Source: Candidatus Binatia bacterium
GTDB taxonomy: Bacteria > Desulfobacterota > Binatia > UBA12015
Length of the DNA: 40,578 nucleotides
Direction: 5' to 3'
Assembly: GCA_019749875.1 (NCBI GenBank)
Contig: JAIEPK010000142.1
Location: 1 to 40,578 of the forward strand
Positions 29,309 to 36,635 of this stretch are shown here, one piece after another. The position numbers were made by a program, and so were the translations under genes. Under the pieces are notes generated by a model. The model searched no databases. It was not told the origin of the DNA and saw only the letters and a list, made by a program, of their open reading frames with translations. The first letter of the stretch is position 1, and each line of letters begins with the position of its first letter.

Positions 29309-29715
29309 ATGACCTGCCGGTTGCGCGGCGGTGAACGCTCGGTGGATCGCCGTGCTTGACGTCCCAGAGCACGGGAGATCGGCCGCGACGCGCTCGGCAT
29401 CGAGCTCGACGTGACCTCACCGTGCCGCGATCGACGCTCGAGCTGGGCGCGCGCGGCATCCGCGTGAACGCGATCGCGCCTGGCTCGACGCTCACCGGCA
29501 TGACGTCGCTCGCGTTCACGCGTCCGGCGATGGAGCAGGGCTTCCTGCGCCACACGCCGATGGGCCGCTTCGGACGCGGCGACGACATCGCGCAGGCGGT
29601 GCTCGGTCTCGCGTCACCGCTCTCGGCGTGGGTGACCGGTCACCTGCTCCTGGTGGACGGCGGCCCATCGCTGCGCGGCCTGCCGCTCTACCTCGAGAAC
29701 CTCACCGTCCCGTGA
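29309..29715 (+). pseudogene. Short-chain dehydrogenase/reductase remnant in three frames
   Basis: Three pieces of one SDR gene follow each other in different frames. About 29346-29366 reads IAVLDVPE (strand beta-2 with its Asp). About 29366-29419 reads AREIGRDALGIELDVTSP (strand beta-3). From about 29431 comes the C-terminal part (LGARGIRVNAIAPGSTLTGM; VTGHLLLVDGG) to TGA 29715. The Gly-rich cofactor loop, the NNAG strand and the catalytic Ser-Tyr-Lys segment are absent, so it cannot be a working enzyme. The start is uncertain; ATG 29309 (MTCRLRGG) may be the old N-terminus. The C-terminal piece alone is open from 29356 but has no start signal. Confidence 0.7.
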
Positions 29716-29767
29716 CCAGCGACCCGCGTGCGGTCTCCCCGAATGCAGCGCGTGCGGCCGCGCCGCA

Positions 29768-29800
29768 GCGCGGTGCGGTGTGCACCGCACCGCACCGCGC
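29768..29800. terminator. Strong bidirectional hairpin, 13-bp perfect stem
   Basis: GCGCGGTGCGGTG (29768-29780) pairs exactly with CACCGCACCGCGC (29788-29800) across 7 bases. An alternative 10-bp pairing exists within it. It lies between the convergent ends of the SDR remnant (29715) and the thaumatin-domain gene (29842). Confidence 0.6.
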
Positions 29801-29841
29801 CCGGACGACGTGGCGACGCCGCCACGCCGCCCGCACACCCC

Positions 29842-32800
29842 TCACGGAGCCCGGTGTCCGCGATCGACCACGTCGAGCGGTACGCACAGCTCCTCGGCGC
29901 CGCCGCGCAGCAACGACGTCACGCCGAAGCGGTTGTTGACGGTGAGGTCGAGCGGTTCGCCGGACGTCGCTCCGGAGCGGCCCGGCAGCTTGACGCCGCC
30001 GCGCGGGATCGACTGCACGGGACCGCTGGCGCGGATGCCGTAGCACGCGACGCTGGTCTGCGACCGGCCGAGCCCGTCACCGATGTCCGCCTCGATGCAC
30101 AGCGAATCGGGCACGTCGCGGATCGCGACGGTGTGCGTGCCGGACGCGTCGGTGTAGGTCGCGTCGACGAGGCGCGGCCGCGCCGGCCCGGACGGCGTGA
30201 CACGGTAGCAGGTGTACGCGTCGAACAGACCGGCGAGCGGCAGATCCGGCGTGGCGCCGGCGGCGCTGGCGGCTCCCGTCGGAACGAGAAGGCGCTCCAC
30301 GCTGCGCGTGTCGAGCGTGTGCGTGCCGATCTCGTCGCTCGCGACGATGCCCTGGCGGCGCGGGTTGCCGTCCTTCGAGCGCTGCGCGACCGGATACGAG
30401 AGCCACACCACGTCGTCGGGGCTGACCTCGCGCGACAGCAGCGCGCGCGGCTGGCCGAGCCGCAGCGTCACGGTCTCGATCCAGTCCGACGCGACCAGCG
30501 TCGACGCCGCCAGGCGCGGGCCGGGCGCGGGCGCCGCGCGGTAGCCGACCGCACGCGACAGGAACGCGGTGCACGCGGGCTCGCCCGCGGCGGTGGTCGC
30601 GACGCCGTCGGCGCGCGCGTTCGATGCCGTCGCGCAGTCGCCGAGCGCCGGCGCCACGATCGATCCGAAGGTGACCGTGTAGCCGACCTCGTTGACGCTG
30701 CCCGCACTCTGGCAGGTGAAGGTGCTCGTCGAGTCGTCGTAGGCGTAGGTGTAGGCGGTCGGGCAGCCCTGCTTCAGGAACACGAGCCAGGGCTGGGCGT
30801 GGTCGTTCCAGGCAGAGTTGTTGTGGTCACCGGCGCACGCGAGGCTCGCCGCCGTCGGCCAGAAGCTCGACAGCGGGGCCTTCGCGCTGGTCGCGCAGCC
30901 GCAGCAGTTGTCGCCGGTCGCGTTGCCGGTGTTGTAGCAGGACGCGGCGTTGGCTCCGGTGCAGCCGAACAGCTGCGACAGCGTGGTGTCGCCCGACTGT
31001 CCGTTCGTGAGCGACGCGCTGCAGTCGAGCGGTCCGTACTTCGTCGCCGGGTTGGCGCAGAAGTCGTTCGCCGCCCACCAGCCACGCAGCTTCGGCCCGC
31101 AGACCTTCATGTACTCCGTCTTGATGCCCGGGAAGAACTGCGTGCCGCAGTACGAGCCCAGCTTGCTGCCGGCGCAGTCGGACGCGTCGTCGCACTGACA
31201 GAAGCCGAGCTCCGGCCCGTCGTTGAACGCGGTCTGCTTGCACTTCCCGCCGCCCCAGTTCTCCGTGCAGTCCGAGTCCGTCTTGCAAGGGTAGAGGCAT
31301 GCGCCGTGCTGCGGAGCGGTGCAGTACGAGGTCTTGGGATTCGTCGGGTCGCTGCCGCTCGGACCGACGCACCCGGTCGGGTTGAAGTCGTTGCCGCACT
31401 GCTGGCCGTTGAACAGCAGCAGCGAGGTGTAGTCGCCGCCGCTCGACGACGGCGAGGCGGGGACGATCGGCTTGAAGTCCCACGAGCAGGCGTCGAGCTT
31501 GCCCGACGCGGTCGCGCTGCCCGCGCCCTGGCACCAGTAGTCGGCGTCCGCGCCGGGCGGCACGGTGGGCTGCGTCGGCGGGATCGGCTTCATCTCGACT
31601 GCGAGATTGACGCCGTCGATGATGGTCACGTCGTAGAAGTCCTTGTCGTTGCTCTGCAGCGTGAACTCCGCGAGCGTGAGCGGCTTGCTGCCGCCGTTCT
31701 CCGGCGGGCATGCGCCGTTCGGTGAGGCGAAGCAGTCCGCGGTCGCGCAGCTCGTGCCGTCGTCCTTGCAGCCGGTGCGCGCGAACACGCCGCCGCTCCA
31801 CCAGACCGGTGCGATCTTGCCGTTCAGGTTCGCCGGCTGCGGCAGGCAGAAGGTCGCCTTCTCGCCCTGGGCGAGCCGGTACGGGTTGGCCGGCGTGCCG
31901 TCGCGCTTCGGCGCGGGCAGCGTCCAGAAGCAGACGTCGCCGTCGCCGGTTTGCGCGCACGTCGCCTCCTCGCCGGCCGCGCCGCAGTCCGCCCCGCCGT
32001 CGTTGCACTTGCAGATGAGCGCGCCCGCGCCGTTGCGCGCGGCGCTCGAGCCCGTCGGGCACGAGATCGTACCGTCGAGGGCGTCGCTGCCGCAGCTGCA
32101 CCGCGTGAGATCTCCCGACACGTGCTCGACGCTGCTGAGACAGCTCGTCTGCGGCGTGATGCAGCTCGGCACGACCGCGCCGCCCTTGCCGCCGATCCAG
32201 ATCACCTCGCTCGCTTGATTGACGAGCTCGAGCGTCCGGCACTGGCCGGGCTTCGGCGACGGACCGGCGCTCGAGCTCGGGCCGGGTGTCGGCGTGGCGC
32301 CGCTCGGCGCCGGAGTCGGCGTCGCACCGCTGGGAACGGGTGTCGGCGTCGCACCGCCGCTCGGCGTCGGGGCAGGTGTGCCGGTCGGCGCCGGCGTCGC
32401 CGTGGGCGTGCCGCCGCCCACCTCGCAGATCTTCGTTCCGTCGCAGCCGGCGGCGGTGAAGCACTGCGTGAACTGGCACTCGTTGGTGTTCGGCGTGATG
32501 CAGTCGCCGGTCGCCTCGCAGCAGAACTTGCCGTCGCCGCAGCCCGCGCACTTGCTGTCCGCGTCGGTGCACGGGGCCGGCTGCGGCACCGGCGTCGTGC
32601 TGCCGACGACGCACAGGTCCGCGATCCGGCAGCTGCCGTTCTGCGAGCACGTCGTCGATGAGCACTGGTCGACGCCGCCGATGCACGCACCGCTGAGCTT
32701 GCAGCAGGTGGCCCCCGGCGAGCAGCTCCGGCACTGCGTGTCGTCCGCGGTGCAGGTCGACGGGTCGTCCTGACCGGATGCGGGCGCCGGCGCGAGCGCG

Positions 32801-32853
32801 AGCCCCGAGCAGATCAGCAGGGACAGCAGGACAGGCAGGATCAAGCGTCTCAT
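29842..32853 (-). CDS. Large secreted Cys-rich protein with a thaumatin-like domain (1003 aa)
   Basis: ATG 32853 follows GAGGA and overlaps the TGA of the upstream 107-aa ORF. Signal peptide about 1-27. Residues 30-150 hold two Cys-rich repeats (SPGATCCKLSGACIGG; GDGKFCCEATGDCITP). A Pro-Thr-Ser linker (about 150-205) precedes a thaumatin-type domain at about 208-715. Its family signs are LELVNQASEVIWIGG, WWSGGVFARTGC, CATADC, LAEFTL, DFYDVTIIDGVNLA and, at its end, CPTAYTYAYDDSTSTFTCQ. The domain is about twice the plant length because of Cys-rich inserts. Residues about 716-1003 form a further beta-rich region of unknown type. Thaumatin-like proteins bind or cut beta-glucans or act on membranes; here the role is unknown, though fungal or algal glucan is a reasonable target. 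Confidence 0.85.
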   Translation of the reverse strand: MRRLILPVLLSLLICSGLALAPAPASGQDDPSTCTADDTQCRSCSPGATCCKLSGACIGGVDQCSSTTCSQNGSCRIADLCVVGSTTPVPQPAPCTDADSKCAGCGDGKFCCEATGDCITPNTNECQFTQCFTAAGCDGTKICEVGGGTPTATPAPTGTPAPTPSGGATPTPVPSGATPTPAPSGATPTPGPSSSAGPSPKPGQCRTLELVNQASEVIWIGGKGGAVVPSCITPQTSCLSSVEHVSGDLTRCSCGSDALDGTISCPTGSSAARNGAGALICKCNDGGADCGAAGEEATCAQTGDGDVCFWTLPAPKRDGTPANPYRLAQGEKATFCLPQPANLNGKIAPVWWSGGVFARTGCKDDGTSCATADCFASPNGACPPENGGSKPLTLAEFTLQSNDKDFYDVTIIDGVNLAVEMKPIPPTQPTVPPGADADYWCQGAGSATASGKLDACSWDFKPIVPASPSSSGGDYTSLLLFNGQQCGNDFNPTGCVGPSGSDPTNPKTSYCTAPQHGACLYPCKTDSDCTENWGGGKCKQTAFNDGPELGFCQCDDASDCAGSKLGSYCGTQFFPGIKTEYMKVCGPKLRGWWAANDFCANPATKYGPLDCSASLTNGQSGDTTLSQLFGCTGANAASCYNTGNATGDNCCGCATSAKAPLSSFWPTAASLACAGDHNNSAWNDHAQPWLVFLKQGCPTAYTYAYDDSTSTFTCQSAGSVNEVGYTVTFGSIVAPALGDCATASNARADGVATTAAGEPACTAFLSRAVGYRAAPAPGPRLAASTLVASDWIETVTLRLGQPRALLSREVSPDDVVWLSYPVAQRSKDGNPRRQGIVASDEIGTHTLDTRSVERLLVPTGAASAAGATPDLPLAGLFDAYTCYRVTPSGPARPRLVDATYTDASGTHTVAIRDVPDSLCIEADIGDGLGRSQTSVACYGIRASGPVQSIPRGGVKLPGRSGATSGEPLDLTVNNRFGVTSLLRGGAEELCVPLDVVDRGHRAP
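32222..32420 (-). repeat. Pro-Thr-Ser codon repeat (linker of the thaumatin-domain protein)
   Basis: Near-identical tandem units read SGATPTP-x-P on the minus strand and link the Cys-rich N-terminal repeats to the thaumatin-like domain. Confidence 0.75.
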
Positions 32854-33173
32854 CTCGGCGTCCTCGATTCGCTGCGCTCCCGGGGGAGCGGTCGTCGCTC
32901 GCGAGCGGCGATCGGTGTCGGCGGCGCGACGGGTGCTGCGTCGTCCGCGGCGCCGTTCTCGCTCAGCAGGCGTCGCATCGCGGCGAGCAGGTCGTCGGCG
33001 TTGTGGAAGCGCGCGCCGCGTCCGGACAGCACGTGCTCGACGCGCCCCGCGCAGCGCGCATCGGAGGCGTCGCTGTCGGCCTGGAAGTGGACGACGAACG
33101 CCTGTCGCGGCGGGAAGAGCGGCTCCGCGGTGGCGGAGGCCGGTGACGGGCGGTGCCCGCGTTCGCGCTGCAT
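32850..33173 (-). CDS. Small protein coupled to the thaumatin-domain gene (107 aa)
   Basis: The frame runs from ATG 33173 to a TGA that overlaps the next ATG (ATGA). The core, QAFVVHFQADSD, then AGRVEHVLSGRGARFHNADD and a short helix, looks like a compact cytoplasmic domain; the two ends are Arg/Pro-rich and disordered. There is no signal peptide and no strong ribosome binding site before 33173. No family is recognised with confidence. The overlap implies that the two are made together, but why a small cytoplasmic protein should precede a large exported one is not clear. Confidence 0.62.
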   Translation of the reverse strand: MQRERGHRPSPASATAEPLFPPRQAFVVHFQADSDASDARCAGRVEHVLSGRGARFHNADDLLAAMRRLLSENGAADDAAPVAPPTPIAARERRPLPRERSESRTPR

Positions 33174-33315
33174 GCGACGCGAGCTAGCGCGTCACGGTGC
33201 GGCGAGTCCCCAGGCCCGGCACACATTACGCACACATCTCGCGGGGGCGCGGCACGGACCGCCTGGGCCGCGGCCGTGCCCCCATACCGGGGCAGGCGAC
33301 CGGCTGTCGCCGACG

Positions 33316-36300
33316 TCAGCGCAGCTCGGCGAGAGCGGCGCGCGCGACGCGCAGATCGGTCGTGTCGGCTCCTTCGCTGAAGGTATCCAGGACGCGGGCG
33401 AGCCGGCCCGCAGCGGTCGATGCGGCATCGCGTCGTGCGAGCAGCCGCGCGAGGCCGACCGTCGCGCGCAGCTCCCACAGCACGGCACCGTGCGCGCGCG
33501 CGACGGCGATGGCGCGCTCGAACGCCGCCTCGGCCGCGTCGCAGCGCCGCGGCGAGCCGGCTGCGACGAGTCGCAGCTCGGCGTCGGTGCGGTGCAGCTC
33601 GGCCTCGTGGCAGCGCTCGCCGGTCCGCGCGGCATGCGCGAACGCGGCGTCGATGCACGAGCGGGCGGCGTTCGCATCACCACAGTCCAGGTACGCGGCC
33701 GCGATCTCCGCGAGATGGATCGAGTCGTGCCAGTGCTCGCCGAGCGCGTTCTTGCCGCGCAGGGCCTCGTGCATGCCGCGTGCGTGCTCGATGCCGGGCG
33801 CGTGCCGGTGCAGCGCCCAGTGCCGGTAGAAGCCCTCCATCGCGCGCGCCGACGGGAACGCGTAGCGCTCCATCCAGACGGCGGCCTCGTCGATGAGGAC
33901 GAGCAGCTCGTCGGGCTCGCGGCGCAGGATGCAGCCTTCCGCCGCGAGCGCGCGTGCCTGGCCGTACGAGAACGGCAGCTCGACCTCGTCGGCGCGCTGC
34001 AGCGCGCGCGCGAACGCCGCGCGTCCCTCGTCGAGCAGGCCGAGCTGACAGAGCGTCGCGCCGAGCAGGCCTTGAATGTCGACCTGCAGGTCGGTCCCGA
34101 ACGGGATCCCGGGCGCCGCCTCGGTTCGCGCCGCGCGCTCGAGCAGCGCGCGGGCCGATGCGAGCTCGCCCTTCTCGAGCTGCACGACGCCCGACCGCCA
34201 CAAGGACTGTGCGGCGAGCTCGGGAGCCTCTCCGGCGACGATCGCGGCCATCTGCTCGGCGAACGGCTCCGCGCGCAGCGGGTCGCCGGCCGCGAGCGCG
34301 ACCGTGCCGAGGCCGATCAGCGCGCGGAAGCGCAGCTCGTGCAGCCCGGCCTCCCGCGCCAGGCCCTCGCTCGCGGCGAACGCGTCGCGCACGGGCGGCG
34401 ACGTGTAGCCGTCGCTCATCAGCAGCGCGTTGCCCAGGATCAGCTGCAGCAGCGCCTCGTGCGCGCGTGCCGCGTCGTCGCCCGTGCGACGCTGCAGGTG
34501 CTCGATCGCCGAGCCGAAGCCCTGTGCCGCGACGCCATATGCGTGGCGTGCCATCGCGTTCCAGGCGACCTGCTCGACGTAGCGTGCGCTGCGCTGCTCG
34601 TCGCCGGCGGCCTCGAAATGCATCAGCAGGCGTGCCGCGCCGTCGCTGCCGGTCGCCGTGCGCTCGAGGTGCTCGCCGATGCGGCGATGGATCTCGCGCC
34701 GCCGCGACGGCGCCAGCCGGTCGTAGAGCACGCGCCGATGGAGCGCGTGCGGAAAGCGGTAGCGCACCGCGCGTGCACCCGGCCGCCGCGTGCGTGTGTC
34801 GCCGACCGGCAGCAGGCGGCCGGCGCCGGCGAGCGCGTGACAGAGATCCTCCACCTCGTCCGTCGTGGCGCCGATCCCGGCTGCGACCGCGTCCACCGCG
34901 AACTCGACGCCGTCGACGCTCGCCGCGTCGAGCATGTCTCGCGTGCGCGGCTCGAGCTTCGCCCACTGACGTGCGATCGCCTCGCGCAGGTCGACCGGCA
35001 GGCTCACCTCGCCGTCGAGATCGCCGTGCAGCCCCCAGGCGGAGCCGTGGCGCCGCAGCACCCCTTGCGCGACCAGGTGCGCGACCAGCGCGCTCAGGAA
35101 GAGCGGATTGCCGCCGGATTGCTCCTCGAGCAGCGGCGCGAGGCGTGCGGCGAGATCGCGGCTCGCGAAGCGGCGCTCGAGGTAGGCGACGAGATCGTGC
35201 ACCGCGAACGGCGCGAGCGCGAGCTCGGTCGCCTGCGTACGCTGCCGGAGCTCGCGCACCAGCGGCACGATCGGATGCCCTTCGACCACGGCGTCGATCG
35301 GTCGATACGTGCCGAGCACGAGCAGACGCGCCGGTGACGGCCGGCCGGCGAGCGCCGTCAAGACGCTCAGCGTCGACGCGTCCGACCAGTGCAGGTCCTC
35401 GAGGATGAGCAGCAGCGGCTGGCGCGCCGCGAGCGCCTCGAGGAGCCGGCTGCCCTCGCGCGCCATGCGTGCTTCGCCGCTGCCCGCCAAGGATCGTTGC
35501 AACGCCTGCAGCTCCGCCCCGGTCGCGAGCCACGGCAGGTGCGCGAGCCAGGCCGGTGCGTGGCGGCGCAGCGCCGCGCGCAGGGCGCTCCGCCGCGGTC
35601 CCGTTCCGAGCTGCTCGAGCGCGTCGAGCAGCGGCAGGTACGGTTCCGCCGTGCCGCTGCGCTCGACGCATTGCACGCGCGCGACCACCGGTGCCGGATC
35701 GCCGGACACGGCGTCGAGCGCGCGCGCGACGAAGGCGTCGACGAGCGTGCTCTTGCCGATCCCGGGCGCACCGGCGACGAACGCCAGCCGGCGCTCGCCG
35801 GCGGCGGCGCGCCGCCACTCCTCGTGCAGAACCTCGAGCTCCGCGTCGCGGCCGACGAAGATCGGCGCGTCGGGGATCGACGTCGGACCCGGTCGGCCCT
35901 GCTCGGGCGTCGGCGGATCGGGCGTCTCCGCCACGGGCGGTGCCGTGACGGTCGCGACGCGCACTTCGGCGACGAAGCGGTAGCCGCGGCGGTGCACCGT
36001 CCGGACGAAGCGAGCGGGCTGCGTGCGGTCGTCGAGTGCCGCGCGCAGCTCGCCGATCACGTTGGTGAGCACGTTCGGCGTGACGGCGGTCTCGGCCCAC
36101 ACCGCGTCGAGCAGCTCGCGCGTGGTGACCAGCTGCCCCGCGCGCTCGGCGAGCAGGCGCAGCACGGCCCACGTCTTCGGCCGCAAGGCGACGATCTCGT
36201 CGCCGCGGCGCAGGCACTGCCCGGCGAGGTCGAGACGAAACTCGCCGAAGGCGAGCAGGCTCGCATCGGACGCGGATGCGCTGTGGGCGGGGCGCTGCAT
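33316..36300 (-). CDS. OmpR-type winged-helix / AAA ATPase / TPR transcription regulator (994 aa)
   Basis: ATG 36300 is the first start in the frame, with no strong ribosome binding site. Residues about 16-113 are a Trans_reg_C (OmpR/PhoB) winged helix (LRPKTWAVLRLLAERAGQLV; TVHRRGYRFVAEV). A linker leads to an AAA/NACHT-like ATPase module: FVGRDAEL at 148-155, Walker A GAPGIGKS at 177-184, and a Walker B-type LLLILEDLHW. The C-terminal half is helical repeats of TPR type. This architecture matches SARP/MalT-like signal-sensing activators, in which ATP binding and a ligand release the DNA-binding domain. There is no receiver domain. The target is unknown; the thaumatin-gene pair lies downstream on the same strand 142 bases away. 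Confidence 0.9.
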   Translation of the reverse strand: MQRPAHSASASDASLLAFGEFRLDLAGQCLRRGDEIVALRPKTWAVLRLLAERAGQLVTTRELLDAVWAETAVTPNVLTNVIGELRAALDDRTQPARFVRTVHRRGYRFVAEVRVATVTAPPVAETPDPPTPEQGRPGPTSIPDAPIFVGRDAELEVLHEEWRRAAAGERRLAFVAGAPGIGKSTLVDAFVARALDAVSGDPAPVVARVQCVERSGTAEPYLPLLDALEQLGTGPRRSALRAALRRHAPAWLAHLPWLATGAELQALQRSLAGSGEARMAREGSRLLEALAARQPLLLILEDLHWSDASTLSVLTALAGRPSPARLLVLGTYRPIDAVVEGHPIVPLVRELRQRTQATELALAPFAVHDLVAYLERRFASRDLAARLAPLLEEQSGGNPLFLSALVAHLVAQGVLRRHGSAWGLHGDLDGEVSLPVDLREAIARQWAKLEPRTRDMLDAASVDGVEFAVDAVAAGIGATTDEVEDLCHALAGAGRLLPVGDTRTRRPGARAVRYRFPHALHRRVLYDRLAPSRRREIHRRIGEHLERTATGSDGAARLLMHFEAAGDEQRSARYVEQVAWNAMARHAYGVAAQGFGSAIEHLQRRTGDDAARAHEALLQLILGNALLMSDGYTSPPVRDAFAASEGLAREAGLHELRFRALIGLGTVALAAGDPLRAEPFAEQMAAIVAGEAPELAAQSLWRSGVVQLEKGELASARALLERAARTEAAPGIPFGTDLQVDIQGLLGATLCQLGLLDEGRAAFARALQRADEVELPFSYGQARALAAEGCILRREPDELLVLIDEAAVWMERYAFPSARAMEGFYRHWALHRHAPGIEHARGMHEALRGKNALGEHWHDSIHLAEIAAAYLDCGDANAARSCIDAAFAHAARTGERCHEAELHRTDAELRLVAAGSPRRCDAAEAAFERAIAVARAHGAVLWELRATVGLARLLARRDAASTAAGRLARVLDTFSEGADTTDLRVARAALAELR

Positions 36301-36635
36301 GGTGGGATCGCGGAACGGCGGCTGGACGTCGATCCTCCTTCATCGGGATGCGAGCGGGCGCGGTCAAGCGGGCAGGGGCCCGGCCGCGCGCCCGGGCGTC
36401 GTCAGGCCGGTCCCGGTCCGAACCGCAGCGTGCACACCGCGTCGGCGTGCGCATCGATCACGGCGTTCGAGGGCACGAGCTACGCGTGCTTCCAAGGCGC
36501 GGTGCAGTAGCGGCCTGTCCGGCGACGGCGCCCGGCGAACGGGCGCGGCGTTGCACGTCCCGATCGTGGCGAGGGTCCGCGCCGCGCCGCTCGAACGAGC
36601 CGACACGGCGCGGACCTCGCGGTCGCGCCGCAGCG
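36301..36635. other. Intergenic region, promoter side of the AAA/TPR regulator
   Basis: It holds the hairpin at 36574-36616 and, on the minus strand, the sequence before ATG 36300. No promoter consensus or ORF with a start signal was recognised. Confidence 0.4.
36574..36616 (-). terminator. Nested hairpin after the TSP3-repeat protein gene
   Basis: GGTCCGCGCCG (36574-36584) pairs perfectly with CGGCGCGGACC (36606-36616), and inside it GCTCG pairs with CGAGC around AA. On the minus strand it starts 20 bases after the stop of the gene ending at 36636. It has no T-run, but it is the most stable structure nearby. Confidence 0.6.

Noticed and set aside
29728-31725. A 665-residue plus-strand ORF
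   Set aside because: It is opposite the thaumatin-domain gene and has shadow composition.
33001-35337. A 778-residue plus-strand ORF
   Set aside because: It lies opposite the AAA/TPR regulator, is Arg-rich and lacks a start signal; it is a shadow caused by high GC.
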